DNA from: JAXDJJ01 sp034665745
GTDB lineage: Bacteria > Actinomycetota > CADDZG01 > WHSQ01
Length of the DNA: 57,087 nt
Assembly: GCA_034665745.1 (NCBI GenBank)
Contig: JAXDJJ010000034.1
Location: 1-57,087 of the forward strand
Reading direction: 5' to 3'
The translations under genes and the position numbers were made by a program. The notes under the pieces were generated by a model. The model made no database searches. It saw only the letters and a list, made by a program, of their open reading frames with translations, and had not been told where the DNA came from. Shown here piece by piece: positions 16,820-26,033 of this stretch (position 1 is its first letter; the number at the start of each line of letters is the position of its first letter).

Positions 16820-18025
16820 ATGGACATCTCGGGCATCCGACGTGATGAGATCAAGCAACAGATCGCCGCCGATCACCTGGCGATCCGGGAGGGGTTGCTA
16901 TCGTCGGTCGTCACCGCGGGCCGGGCCGACCGAGACAGGCTCCGCTGGGTGCTGAAGGCAGATAGGGCCGAACTGTGGCGGGCCGACGGTCATCGCAGCT
17001 GCGCTCAACTCGTGTCCGCGGTCTGTCACGTGTCGAACTGGAAGGCACGGCGGTGGATCGAAGCAGCCCACGTCCTCGAGCATCTCCCCCACACCGCTGC
17101 AGCGCTCGAGTCCGGCGCGTTGTCACTGGACAAGGTCGTCGAGCTGACCCGCTTCGCGACGCCTGCGGACGAAACGAAATGGATCCGTTGGGCCCAGAAG
17201 GCAACGACCGGCAGTGTCCGGACGCGCGCGGATGCCGAGGTGAAGGCCTCGCAAGAGAAATCTGACGAGGTCTACAAGACCCGTAGCTTGAACTTCACCT
17301 GGTGGGAGGGCCAGGTATTGATCGAAGGCCAGCTTCCCGCCGCCGAGGGCGCCAGCCTGATCGCGGCGGTCGATGACCTCGCCCAGCGCCTTCCCGCTCA
17401 CCCCGAGCCTGAGTCGATAGATCAGCGACGGGCCGATGCCCTGGTACTCCTTGCCACCAGCGCGAGTGGCGATCGCCTTTCAACCGCCACCGTAGTGGTG
17501 CATGCTCCCATCGAAGCCCTCGCTCACGATGAAGGTTCCTGCACCATCGCCGGCGGTGGTGTCCTTCATCCCGACACCGCTCGCAGGCTCGCATGTGACT
17601 CCCGCCTCCAAGTGGTCCTTGAGGGAAAGGACGGCAACGCCCTCGGCATCGGAGGGACAGCCCAGATCGCCCCGCACCGGCTGCGCCGTCAGGTGTTCCA
17701 CAGAGACGACGACACGTGCACGTTCCCCGGATGCGAGACGAAGAGCTTCTTGCACCCTCATCACGTCAAACACTGGTCGAACCGAGGTCCAACCGATCTC
17801 GACAACCTTGTGACCGTCTGTACGAACCATCACACCTTGGTGCATGAAGGCAAGTGGAGCGTGACCCTCGACGACAAACAGCAGGCCGTCTGGTTCAGAC
17901 CGAGCGGCCGGACCTACGAACCGGGACCGGCACCGCCCGACATAGTCACTTCGAAGAAGGAACCACCGCGTCTCGCCGAAGCGATCGGGTTCTCGCGATT
18001 ACTCGGGTTGGCTGCGGTTCTCTAA
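16820..18025 (+). CDS. 13E12-type DUF222/HNH endonuclease protein
   Basis: A 401-residue protein of the mycobacterial 13E12-repeat type: an N-terminal DUF222 helical domain (about 15-300) and a C-terminal HNH nuclease domain. The HNH part reads CTFPGCETKSFLHPHHVKHW, then NLVTVCTNHHTLVHEG, with both zinc Cys pairs and the HH-N-H residues. The ATG at 16820 is chosen because it sits at the predicted transcription start; upstream ATG and TTG codons lie inside the promoter. In M. tuberculosis several 13E12 members are LexA-regulated, matching the SOS box here. The cellular role is unknown; it could cut DNA during damage or belong to a mobile element. It ends 7 bases from the convergent acylase gene. 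Confidence 0.9.
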   Translation: MDISGIRRDEIKQQIAADHLAIREGLLSSVVTAGRADRDRLRWVLKADRAELWRADGHRSCAQLVSAVCHVSNWKARRWIEAAHVLEHLPHTAAALESGALSLDKVVELTRFATPADETKWIRWAQKATTGSVRTRADAEVKASQEKSDEVYKTRSLNFTWWEGQVLIEGQLPAAEGASLIAAVDDLAQRLPAHPEPESIDQRRADALVLLATSASGDRLSTATVVVHAPIEALAHDEGSCTIAGGGVLHPDTARRLACDSRLQVVLEGKDGNALGIGGTAQIAPHRLRRQVFHRDDDTCTFPGCETKSFLHPHHVKHWSNRGPTDLDNLVTVCTNHHTLVHEGKWSVTLDDKQQAVWFRPSGRTYEPGPAPPDIVTSKKEPPRLAEAIGFSRLLGLAAVL

Positions 18026-18032
18026 ACGAGTT

Positions 18033-20570
18033 CTAGAGGCCTAGGACCTCGATCGCTTGGTTATACGTACCGCGGTTCTCCCATGGGATCGGATCGACCT
18101 CCAAGGCACCAAGTGGTTCGAACTCGATGTAGTCGGTCGGCCAGTGCCACTTCGCTAGGTTGCTCCCGAAACGTCTGCTCAACGCCCCGACCGCAGCATG
18201 AAGGGACCTGCGCACCGCGCCGGCGCAGGTCTCGGTCGCACCGGTGCGCTGGTCGTCGCAGTAGTCCATCGCTAGGTTCTTGTGGGTGGGGCCGAACAGG
18301 TTCCACAGATGGTTCGACAGCGATGAGTAGTAGGCAGAGCCATTGTTGGTTGGAGCATCGTCGGCCGCAGGGACGGTCAGGTCGTATGCACCCTTGAGCT
18401 CGTCGTCGAAGACCGCCTCAACCAACTTCTTGTACCAGGTGTCCCACAGGGCTGTGGCTATACCGAAGTCTTGCCGGTCATTCCGGTCTTCGTCGGTTCG
18501 ATGGGCTCCTGCGTCGATCCATTCGGCGGTCGCGGCAAGCGCATCCCTTGCGGTCCCCGAGGGAGAACCTGCGAGTTTCAGCATCCTGGGTCCGAGGATC
18601 ACGGCGTTCCCGTCGCTCGTCGCGACGGTTCGGGCCACGTCGACAACATCGGAAAGGCTCGCCTTTCCACCGTTGCGCAACAGGTTCTTCATCTGTGTGG
18701 CCAGGAGCTTCACGCGTTGCGTCGGCCCCCACATGGACTGGTCACCGTTAGCCCAGCCGCGTGCCGGCTGGTTGTTCCAGTTGACGAGCCACCCTTGTGC
18801 AGGGTTCGTCATGTGCGGCAGTTCGGCGAAGGGGATGAAGCCTTGCCACTCCCACTCACCCGTCCCCCACGACGGCAGCATGGGGTCGACGCCTTCGGCC
18901 CTGATCGGGTACTTGCCGACGTGGAAGTAGCCGAGGTCCGTTGAGTCGACGTAGATGGCGTTGAAGGCCATCGTCGAGGTCGACATCGCAGCGCTGAAAT
19001 CGGCGATGGACGCCACTGTGTTCTTCGCAGCTCGCATGAACGAGATGACCGAATCTGTTTCGTGCAGCCAGAAAGCTCGCTCCCTAGTGAATGCGACAGG
19101 GGCGCCGCCCACGGTCCCCCGATCGAACACCGGGCCGTGACTCGTTCGGTAGACGCTGAGCATGTCGTCGGACCCACCCTTTACAGGGATGGTCTCGGTG
19201 CGCGCTGTCATCGCCACGCAGGCGCCGTCGAACATGTAACCGTTGGAATCCTCGGTTGCGTTTCCGCCGCCCGGCTCGCAGAGCTCCTCGGCCCGCACAT
19301 CGACGGCGTCTGAGCTGGCCGTAGTGAGTGACCATGCGTGCTCGATACCTCTGCCGAGAGGGATGAGTAGAGATGCCCCGGGCACCGCCGGCCCTCGGAA
19401 ATCGAACGAAGGTGAGTGCACGTCGATCTCCATGAAGAACTGGGGCACGTTGTAGCCCACCTGCGGTCCGCCCCAGTTCAGCGTGTTGCCGGTGGCGGAC
19501 TTAGAGGGAGCGACCCCGATGAAGTTCGACGAGGGTGATTCCGGCAACAGCCGCGTCGCGGCCGACGTCTGAGATCGGGACGCCACCAGCGCTCCCGCGC
19601 CATCGGGGATTGCAACGGCGCTGTTGTCGATAGGCCGCGGGTCGGGAGATGTGAACTTTCCTTCCGAAGCTGGGATCGTCGAGTACGAGTTCGGGTCGTT
19701 GCGCCACGTGAAGTCACGGAACGCCCCTTTCCCGGCCTTCTTGCCCAGGTTCTTCTGGAGTTGCTCGAGTAAGGCTGCATGAGTTAGTTCCGAACCAGCG
19801 GTCTCACCGAAACGACGGAGTTGCAGCACGACCATGTAGATCGTGTCGGTGGGTGCCCAGTCTTCGATCGGCAACTGCCGGGAGTCGTACTCGACCGGCT
19901 TAAGGCTCGCATCGGCTCGGACTTCGGCCATGCGATCGTTCACGCCCTCCGAGTAGGCAGTGAGCATGTCCTGGAGCAAAGTCCCGTCCGCTCCGAAGTC
20001 GTTGTCGAGAACATCGAACATGGACTGGACCTCGGCAAGCGTGTACCCCTCGGTCCTCACTCCCCTGTCATAGGCCAGGTAGTCCGGCCCTAAGAACGAG
20101 GCGAGATCGCCGCGCGCGGCATGACGCAGAACATCCATCTGCCATAGGCGATCCTCGGCCGCGACGTACCCCAGCGCGAACGCCGCGTCTTCGTCTGTGT
20201 CCCCGTAAACGTGAGGGATCCCGAAGTCGTCCCGGTACACCGTGGACTTGTTGTTGGGCCGGTACTCGTCCTCGATGGTTGCCCCGGGCCCGAACTGAGC
20301 CGAGTGCAGATAGGTAGAGAGTTCTGCCTCGGTGACGTCGTTGTCGTCGACCAGAGATGCGTACATCTCGCGCTGGTCGTCGGCGTGCGGCGGAGTGATG
20401 CCGGAGGCGATCTGACCAAGGTTGATGAACCCGCTCTGGCCCGGCGGGATGATCGAGTACGCACGCAATCCATCGGGGGTGGTCGGGACGGGGGCCGCCA
20501 TCGCGCTGGACATGACCAACAGCACGGTCAGGGTCAAGCCAACGGCGAGGAAGACCTTGCGGGGCATCAT
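18033..20570 (-). CDS. Secreted penicillin acylase family protein
   Basis: An N-terminal-nucleophile amidase precursor of 845 residues. The signal peptide is MMPRKVFLAVGLTLTVLLVMSSAMA, so it is exported. The alpha chain contains YRDDFGIPHVYGDTDEDAAFALGYVAAEDRLWQMD, typical of the family. The cleavage site and new N-terminus lie in SPSSNFIGVAPSKSATG, where the second Ser is the nucleophile; the beta chain follows. Family members process acyl-homoserine lactones, beta-lactams or cyclic lipopeptides; the substrate here cannot be told. The first ATG overlaps the phosphatase stop (TGATGATG). GGTGAG is better spaced for the second ATG at 20567. Confidence 0.9.
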   Translation of the reverse strand: MMPRKVFLAVGLTLTVLLVMSSAMAAPVPTTPDGLRAYSIIPPGQSGFINLGQIASGITPPHADDQREMYASLVDDNDVTEAELSTYLHSAQFGPGATIEDEYRPNNKSTVYRDDFGIPHVYGDTDEDAAFALGYVAAEDRLWQMDVLRHAARGDLASFLGPDYLAYDRGVRTEGYTLAEVQSMFDVLDNDFGADGTLLQDMLTAYSEGVNDRMAEVRADASLKPVEYDSRQLPIEDWAPTDTIYMVVLQLRRFGETAGSELTHAALLEQLQKNLGKKAGKGAFRDFTWRNDPNSYSTIPASEGKFTSPDPRPIDNSAVAIPDGAGALVASRSQTSAATRLLPESPSSNFIGVAPSKSATGNTLNWGGPQVGYNVPQFFMEIDVHSPSFDFRGPAVPGASLLIPLGRGIEHAWSLTTASSDAVDVRAEELCEPGGGNATEDSNGYMFDGACVAMTARTETIPVKGGSDDMLSVYRTSHGPVFDRGTVGGAPVAFTRERAFWLHETDSVISFMRAAKNTVASIADFSAAMSTSTMAFNAIYVDSTDLGYFHVGKYPIRAEGVDPMLPSWGTGEWEWQGFIPFAELPHMTNPAQGWLVNWNNQPARGWANGDQSMWGPTQRVKLLATQMKNLLRNGGKASLSDVVDVARTVATSDGNAVILGPRMLKLAGSPSGTARDALAATAEWIDAGAHRTDEDRNDRQDFGIATALWDTWYKKLVEAVFDDELKGAYDLTVPAADDAPTNNGSAYYSSLSNHLWNLFGPTHKNLAMDYCDDQRTGATETCAGAVRRSLHAAVGALSRRFGSNLAKWHWPTDYIEFEPLGALEVDPIPWENRGTYNQAIEVLGL

Positions 20571-22096
20571 CAACTCACCAACGTCACTGCGGCACAGTCC
20601 ACGACCTGCTTGCCGCCGCCGCCCGGCGCTCGCTTGTTGGACTTCCACCGTGCCTTCAGAGTCGAACCGTCTTTGGGGATCTCGATCATCGAATAGCCGT
20701 AGGAGTTGATCTGGATGCAATCGGCGTCAACGAGACCCTTGGTGACGAGGAACTGCTGGAGAACTGCTCCCTGACCTTCACCACGGATCTTCGCCACCTC
20801 GCAATCGAGGGTGCAGGTCTGGACCGGGCCCGCGACGACCTCGTACGCAACGGGGTTGTCATTGTCGACCGTGATATCGACGTAGACCCTCGCGCCGATG
20901 TTCGCGTGGATGTCTGTGGTTAGAAATACGACGTTGTCGATCGCGTTGTCGCCGATGTAGCTCAGCAAGTCCGCCCGCTCGGCGATGTATCCGTCCCACC
21001 GGTCGTAAGGCAAGACGAATATCTGAGTGATCGGCACTTCATTAACGATGAGTTTCCAGGTCGCGTCGGAGGTTGACAGTGCGTCCTTCAACCACGCGAG
21101 CTGTTCGGCTCCCAGCATCGTCCGGGTGGGGTCGGTCATGTGCGCGATACAGGCGGGATCCGCAGGTGCCAGCCCGAGCTGACCGCGGGTCGCGGGAGGC
21201 ATCATCGGAGCGAGGTCGAGCTCGCCCTCAGCATCGCGGCACGGACTGTCGATCTCATCCGGGGATTGACTTCTGTACCCGCGCTCGTCCAGGAAGATCA
21301 GGTCGATCTTGCTGCCGATGTCTACCTTCCGGTAGTACTTGTCTTCCTTGATCGGCCAGTAGTCGTTGAATGCTGCCTTTCCTGCGCTCAACAACCCGGG
21401 GTCGTCAATCGCAAGTTGCGCACCGTCGAAATCGTTGACGACCTCGTGGTCATCCCACACGGCCCACGTACTCATCTTTCGCAACACGAGCTGCGTGGCC
21501 GCGGCCCGGTTCTTGCGGTACTTCGCCCACTTCGCCTTCTTCGTGAGCGCGGTTGGAGCTCCGGTCTCGGAGTCGGAGTAGATCGTGTCGCCCATGTACA
21601 GGAACAGATCCGGGTTCTCTTCGGCGATCCGCCTCAGGACCTCGAAGGGGGTGGCGTTCTTGTCCGGATGTTCTGTCCACAACGCGTCGTTGTCCCCGGT
21701 GAATGCAAGATTCAAAGCCGAGGGTGAGTTGGGGGACGGCAAGGTCTCGAACGCCCCTATGTCGCTGGTCGCTCCCCCGCCCGAGAACCGGTAGTAGTAC
21801 TTGGTGGCCGGCTTGAGGCCCGTGGCGAGGGGCTTCATCGTGAAGTCGTGTGACTTAGCGGCGCTGGTACGTCCCGAATCGACCACGTGGGTGAAGCCAT
21901 GGTCCGAGGCGACCATCCACCGGTATCTCCCGGCTTCAGATGCGCGGGCCCACAACATCGCCCGATCGGATTCCGCTCGCGCTGCTACCCCGTGCGTGAA
22001 CGATGCGCCACCGCCGGCGGATCCCGGAACCACTGAAAGAAGGGTTGCGAGAGCGATGAGGGCTGCGCCGAGGGCTCGACGGATGTGGGGTGACAC
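20570..22096 (-). CDS. PhoD-like alkaline phosphatase, secreted
   Basis: A 508-residue PhoD-type metallophosphoesterase. The N-terminus (MSPHIRRALGAALIALATLLSVVPGSAGG) is a signal peptide, and residues about 30-115 form the fibronectin-like N-terminal domain. Metal-binding motifs follow in order: FTGDND, YMGDTIYSD, WDDHEVVNDFD and TTDIHANIG. The family releases phosphate from organic phosphodi- and monoesters outside the cell. It starts at GTG with no visible ribosome site and couples to the acylase gene downstream; both products are exported hydrolases. Confidence 0.9.
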   Translation of the reverse strand: MSPHIRRALGAALIALATLLSVVPGSAGGGASFTHGVAARAESDRAMLWARASEAGRYRWMVASDHGFTHVVDSGRTSAAKSHDFTMKPLATGLKPATKYYYRFSGGGATSDIGAFETLPSPNSPSALNLAFTGDNDALWTEHPDKNATPFEVLRRIAEENPDLFLYMGDTIYSDSETGAPTALTKKAKWAKYRKNRAAATQLVLRKMSTWAVWDDHEVVNDFDGAQLAIDDPGLLSAGKAAFNDYWPIKEDKYYRKVDIGSKIDLIFLDERGYRSQSPDEIDSPCRDAEGELDLAPMMPPATRGQLGLAPADPACIAHMTDPTRTMLGAEQLAWLKDALSTSDATWKLIVNEVPITQIFVLPYDRWDGYIAERADLLSYIGDNAIDNVVFLTTDIHANIGARVYVDITVDNDNPVAYEVVAGPVQTCTLDCEVAKIRGEGQGAVLQQFLVTKGLVDADCIQINSYGYSMIEIPKDGSTLKARWKSNKRAPGGGGKQVVDCAAVTLVS

Positions 22097-22225
22097 TTAG
22101 CCAACTTAGTCACTCGACCCGCATCGCGATAGGGGGTTCACCGGATTCCTGGGAAAGCCAGGCGTAAACCTCGCGGACCTGGGAAGTATCGAAAACAGAC
22201 CTAACGGACTACCGAGGAGGACGAC

Positions 22226-22714
22226 GTGGACACAGCGAGAGATCTGTTCGAACACGAATTGCGTGACATCTACGACGCAGAGCACAAGCTCGAACGCGCC
22301 CTAGAGAGCATGGCGAGCAAAGTGACCAACACGGAGCTGGCCAACGGCTTCAAGGAGCACCAGTCCCAAACCAAGGGCCACATCGAGCGTCTCGACAAGG
22401 TCTTCGGGATCATCGACCGTGCTCCCCGACGTGAGGCATGCGATGGCATCAACGGTCTGATCTCCGAGTTCTCGGGCTTCGTCAAGGACGAGAGCCCATC
22501 CGACCCGGTCCTCAACCTGTTCGCGACCGCGGCCGCAATCAAGACTGAGTTCTACGAGATCAACGCCTACAAGTCGCTGATCAAGCTTGCCGATCACCTC
22601 GGGTTAAGCGAGGCAGCCGAGCTCTTCGAGCAGAACCTCAAGGAAGAGGAAGAGACGGCTCAGCAACTCGATGCCTTGTCGGACAAGCTCGGACAGGAAG
22701 TACCCGTCGGCTAG
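22226..22714 (+). CDS. DUF892 (YciE/YciF) ferritin-like protein
   Basis: A 162-residue all-helical protein of the YciF/DUF892 ferritin-like family. It starts MDTARDLFEHELRDIYDAEHKLERAL, has EHQSQTKGHIERLD in helix 2, and carries the carboxylate-rich TEFYEINAYKSLIKLADHLGL and KEEEETAQQLD segments. The Glu and His residues could bind a di-iron centre. Homologues are often stress-induced. The GTG start is fixed by GGAGG five bases upstream. It is a single plus-strand gene; the 129-base gap before it contains a small CCTGG/CCAGG inverted repeat (22148-22162) but no promoter I would call. Confidence 0.88.
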   Translation: MDTARDLFEHELRDIYDAEHKLERALESMASKVTNTELANGFKEHQSQTKGHIERLDKVFGIIDRAPRREACDGINGLISEFSGFVKDESPSDPVLNLFATAAAIKTEFYEINAYKSLIKLADHLGLSEAAELFEQNLKEEEETAQQLDALSDKLGQEVPVG

Positions 22715-22723
22715 GAGATCCAG

Positions 22724-22806
22724 TGCGGTGGGGGGGATTTGAACCCCCACACCCTTGCGGGCACCAGCCCCTCAAGCTGGCGTGTCTACCGTTCCACCAC
22801 CACCGC
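22724..22806 (-). tRNA. tRNA-Leu (anticodon GAG)
   Basis: An 83-base cloverleaf on the minus strand. The acceptor is GCGGTGG paired with CCACCGC, and the D arm GTG...CAC encloses GAACGGTAGA. The anticodon stem CCAGC/GCTGG closes a TTGAGGG loop with anticodon GAG (22773-22771). A long variable arm (TGCCCGCAAGGGTG) marks a class II tRNA, and the T arm GGGGG-TTCAAAT-CCCCC is intact. The discriminator base is A and CCA is not encoded. Confidence 0.95.
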
Positions 22807-22825
22807 GCACTGCGTTCCAGGCAAA

Positions 22826-22847
22826 GGCCCTGCCGAAAGGCAGGGCC
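22826..22847 (-). terminator. Intrinsic terminator after the solute-binding protein gene
   Basis: A perfect 9-pair hairpin, GGCCCTGCC with GGCAGGGCC around a 4-base loop, lies 8 bases after the stop at 22856. On the minus strand it is followed by TTTG. It separates the solute-binding-protein unit from the tRNA gene. Confidence 0.75.
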
Positions 22848-22855
22848 GGTCGGGA

Positions 22856-24121
22856 TTATATCGAGGGGTCTTTCCACCACTGAGCTGCATTCCACAAGGG
22901 ACCTGACAACGAGGGGTTCACGGCGATGCCGTGAACCTCTTCGCGCCAGGCCACGAATGTGGCCACCGATGCCAATGGGATCCAGGTCGGACCTCGGGGC
23001 ACGGCGAACACCCGCAGCAGCGAGACGTCGGCCTGCCCCTCCCCGCGCCAGGCTCCATAGATGGTCGATGCCGGTGCGGTGATGAGTTCGGAGCCGACCC
23101 CCGACTCCTCGAGGTCGACCTGCACCGCCCTCTGGATGAGGCCGAGCAATTCGTCACCCTCGGGCGCGGCGATCGACAGCGATGACGGTGCAGTTCCGGC
23201 ACGGGAGAAAGCATCGGAGACACGGCCATCATCACGGATGAATGAAGCACCGAGGTTGGCCATGTCGATCGAGGACATGACACCGGCTTGGGCGCCTCTC
23301 GAGATCCGTTCGGGATCGAACTCGAAGCCGATCTGCTCGTCCCCCACCTCCTTGTCGAATGGGATGTGGAGCTCGTCTAACCGATCATCGAGGTTGACCG
23401 AGGATGGGATCGCCGCAGCATCGAGTCGACCCTCCTGCAGCAAACGGACCAGCAGGTCGGTTCCCTGCACGAAGTTCACCCTTACAGCATCTACGTACGG
23501 CTTCACACCGGATCCCGGATTCGATGCGTAGGTGATGCTTCGCCCGCGGACATATCTCGAGAACTTGAACGGCCCCGCCGAAACGTTTCCGCCACGCAGG
23601 CGGCCCCGCGGAAGAACGTAGGCACCGCGTGAAAGGGTGCGCTCCCAGTCTCGGACCCGACCACGCAGCACGACTTCCCAAGGGCCCCCACGCCGCGCCG
23701 ATCGGATCGCGGCGAACCCAGACGGGGCGGTAGCGCGCTCGATACTGCGGACGACATCCAGTGGTGTGATCGGTGCCCCGTTCGACCAGCGCCGGTGATT
23801 CAGCTCGAGGCGCGCGGTATCGCCGAACACATCCACCGACGCTGCAAGATCCGGTTCGATCGACCCATCGGCCAACCTCCTGAAAGGCATCGGAAACACC
23901 GGGTCGATCAGCGCATAGGTGAGGTCGGAGGCGTCGGGCGCGTACGGATCGAGCGTCGCGGGTTCACCCACCACACCGAACTCGATCACTCCCCCGCGTT
24001 CAGGGACCGGACCTGTACCTGTTTCGGGGGTGCAGGCACCGGCGAGCACGGTCACTCCCAGAGTAAGCACCAGGCCCCCCAGCGAGCGACTACTCAGGTG
24101 CGAGCTCGATCCCCAAGGCAT
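22856..24121 (-). CDS. ABC transporter solute-binding lipoprotein (family 5-like)
   Basis: A 421-residue extracytoplasmic solute-binding protein related to the peptide/nickel family 5. The signal ends LAGAC with lipid-attached Cys30. The N-terminal lobe begins GGVIEFGVVGEPATLDPYAPDASDLTYALIDPVF, the family hallmark. It is about 100 residues shorter than usual, and the lobe motifs are weak, so it is a divergent member. The ATG at 24121 is preceded by GGTGG and overlaps the upstream homologue by 32 bases. No permease or ATPase gene is nearby, so it would have to share a transporter encoded elsewhere. Confidence 0.8.
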   Translation of the reverse strand: MPWGSSSHLSSRSLGGLVLTLGVTVLAGACTPETGTGPVPERGGVIEFGVVGEPATLDPYAPDASDLTYALIDPVFPMPFRRLADGSIEPDLAASVDVFGDTARLELNHRRWSNGAPITPLDVVRSIERATAPSGFAAIRSARRGGPWEVVLRGRVRDWERTLSRGAYVLPRGRLRGGNVSAGPFKFSRYVRGRSITYASNPGSGVKPYVDAVRVNFVQGTDLLVRLLQEGRLDAAAIPSSVNLDDRLDELHIPFDKEVGDEQIGFEFDPERISRGAQAGVMSSIDMANLGASFIRDDGRVSDAFSRAGTAPSSLSIAAPEGDELLGLIQRAVQVDLEESGVGSELITAPASTIYGAWRGEGQADVSLLRVFAVPRGPTWIPLASVATFVAWREEVHGIAVNPSLSGPLWNAAQWWKDPSI

Positions 24122-25727
24122 CGAAACCACCAGTCTGATCGAAAACGAACCCGATCACCCGCGGCTGAGCCGCCCAGTGAGCAACGAAGGAACCGATCGG
24201 AGCGATCGGAACGTTCTCCATGATCGCCTTCTCGGCTTCGATGTAGAGCTGTACACGCTTGCCCTCCGACGCGGTGGAGCGCGCTCTCTCGAGCAACGCG
24301 TCGACCTTCGACGAGGAGATCCCGGAATGGTTGTCGGGCGATTGCGCGTCGAACAAGGGCGTCAGGAACGCGTCTGGCGTCGGATACTCGGCGATCCATC
24401 CCAGTCGGTACATGGCGTGGTCCTTGTCCCGCAACCTCTTCAGGTACTTGGGAAAGGGATACGAGTGCAGCGTGACGTCCAGACCCGCCTTCTCGAGGTC
24501 CTCTTTCACCAGTCGAGCGATGCGCGGATGTGGTTGTGCTCCGCTGTAGTCGAGCGCCACATGACGATCGGCCTTCTTCAAACGCCCCACTAGCTCTTTA
24601 GCTTCATCAGGCGCGTATTCACAGAGATCGACGCATAGGTTCTCGTGGAACCCGGGCATGCCCTCGGGGACGATGCCGCGCGGCAGGGTCATCGTCCCTC
24701 GGTACACGGTCTGCACGATCGTTTGGCGGTCGATCGCCTTGTTGATCGCACGCCGCATCCTGATGTCGTCGAGTTGCGGCGAGCTCACGTTCAACCCGAA
24801 CGAGTAGGTAGCGAGGAACGGCTTGTAGCCCTGATCGCCGTAAGACTCTCGAGCGCCCTCGATCTCGCCCGCCGGGACCTCGGCGATGTCGATGTCTTTG
24901 TTTATGAAGGGTAGCCAAGACGCGGCCGCGTCCGGGTAGCTCAAGAAACGGATGCCGTCGATCTCGGGCGTGTCGTAGAAGCCGAGGAATGCCTTGAGCA
25001 GGATCGGGTCTCCCGGAGACCAGGACTGAGCGATGTTGAACGGTCCGTTGCCAACGGGGGTCGTGAGGAATCTGTCCTCGTCGGCTACGGCGGAAGCAGG
25101 TACGGGCACGAGGCTCGGGTGCGTCAACACAACGGGGAAGTCATAGAACGGTTCGTCCAGTTCGATGACAAGCGTAGTGGGGTCAGGGGTCCTAACCCCC
25201 GAGAGGTGCTTCGCATCGCCGAGCTGGTTGACCGCGATGAAACCTTGGATGTCCTCCAAGGTGTAGGCGAGATCCGAGGCGTTCGCTTTTGCCGCGATGC
25301 GGTCGAACGCAAAGGCGAAGTCCTTGCTCGTCACCGGAGTGCCATCGTGGAACGTCATGCCCTGGCGCAGGGTGAACGTGAACGTCCGGCCCCCATCGGA
25401 CACCTCCCAGGACTCCGCAGCCGCCGGGACCACCTCTTCTTCGACCGGATCCCACGCGGTGAGGCCTTCGAACAGTTGGCGGGCTACTAGAACGCCACCC
25501 GGGTCCTGCAAGCGCATGGGGTCGAGAGTCGAAGGCTCCTGGATGGCAACCGTCAGGACGTCATCGCTGGGCGCGAATATCGGAGGAGGCGACGTTGCCG
25601 TCGGGCTGCCGTCGAGCGGCACCGTCTGCGTCGGTGTAGCACCCGGTGAGGGGTCGTCACCCGTACACGCCGGAGCTAACAGGCAGATGACAGCCAGGAG
25701 GCCCGGCCACAGGCGGGAGCCGAGCAC
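24090..25727 (-). CDS. Peptide ABC transporter solute-binding lipoprotein
   Basis: A 545-residue family 5 solute-binding protein, of full length for oligopeptide-type binders. The GTG start at 25727 gives a lipoprotein signal ending LAPAC (Cys21), followed by a Pro/Thr-rich linker. Family motifs include EPSTLDPMRLQDPGGVLVARQLFEGL, ESWEVSDGGRTFTFTLRQGMTFHDGTPVTSKDFAFAFDR and RMRRAINKAIDRQTI. It lies 8 bases after secG and overlaps a shorter homologue downstream, suggesting duplication and divergence. The ligand is unknown; oligopeptides are likely. Confidence 0.9.
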   Translation of the reverse strand: MLGSRLWPGLLAVICLLAPACTGDDPSPGATPTQTVPLDGSPTATSPPPIFAPSDDVLTVAIQEPSTLDPMRLQDPGGVLVARQLFEGLTAWDPVEEEVVPAAAESWEVSDGGRTFTFTLRQGMTFHDGTPVTSKDFAFAFDRIAAKANASDLAYTLEDIQGFIAVNQLGDAKHLSGVRTPDPTTLVIELDEPFYDFPVVLTHPSLVPVPASAVADEDRFLTTPVGNGPFNIAQSWSPGDPILLKAFLGFYDTPEIDGIRFLSYPDAAASWLPFINKDIDIAEVPAGEIEGARESYGDQGYKPFLATYSFGLNVSSPQLDDIRMRRAINKAIDRQTIVQTVYRGTMTLPRGIVPEGMPGFHENLCVDLCEYAPDEAKELVGRLKKADRHVALDYSGAQPHPRIARLVKEDLEKAGLDVTLHSYPFPKYLKRLRDKDHAMYRLGWIAEYPTPDAFLTPLFDAQSPDNHSGISSSKVDALLERARSTASEGKRVQLYIEAEKAIMENVPIAPIGSFVAHWAAQPRVIGFVFDQTGGFDALGIELAPE

Positions 25728-25735
25728 CGTGCTGA

Positions 25736-25969
25736 TTAGGGGGCCAGGCGGAACGCGAGCAATACGGTCGTGCCCGTGAACACGATCGCGGTCACGATCG
25801 TGATGCGGTCGAGGTTCTTCTCCATGACGGTGGAACCCATCGCCTGGCTCTGCATGCCTCCACCGAACATCTCGGAGACACCTCCGCCCCGGCCCGCGTG
25901 CAGAAGGATGAAGGTGATCAGCATCAGGGATGCGAGCACATGGATCACGACAAGAACGGCAGTAAGCAC
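25736..25969 (-). CDS. secG: Preprotein translocase subunit SecG
   Basis: SecG is the small accessory subunit of the SecYEG channel. The 77-residue protein has two membrane helices (LTAVLVVIHVLASLMLITFILLHAG and ITIVTAIVFTGTTVLLAF) joined by the conserved GRGGGVSEMFGGG loop. In many Actinobacteria secG follows tpiA; here apgM and a BlaI/M56 pair lie between. The 64-base gap upstream shows no clear terminator. Two binding-protein genes follow closely and may be co-transcribed. Confidence 0.95.
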   Translation of the reverse strand: MLTAVLVVIHVLASLMLITFILLHAGRGGGVSEMFGGGMQSQAMGSTVMEKNLDRITIVTAIVFTGTTVLLAFRLAP

Positions 25970-26033
25970 TTAGAAACACCTCTTCTTCGAGTTGGGACTA
26001 GCCCTCCAAGGGTAGCCGACCCCGCACGGGGGC

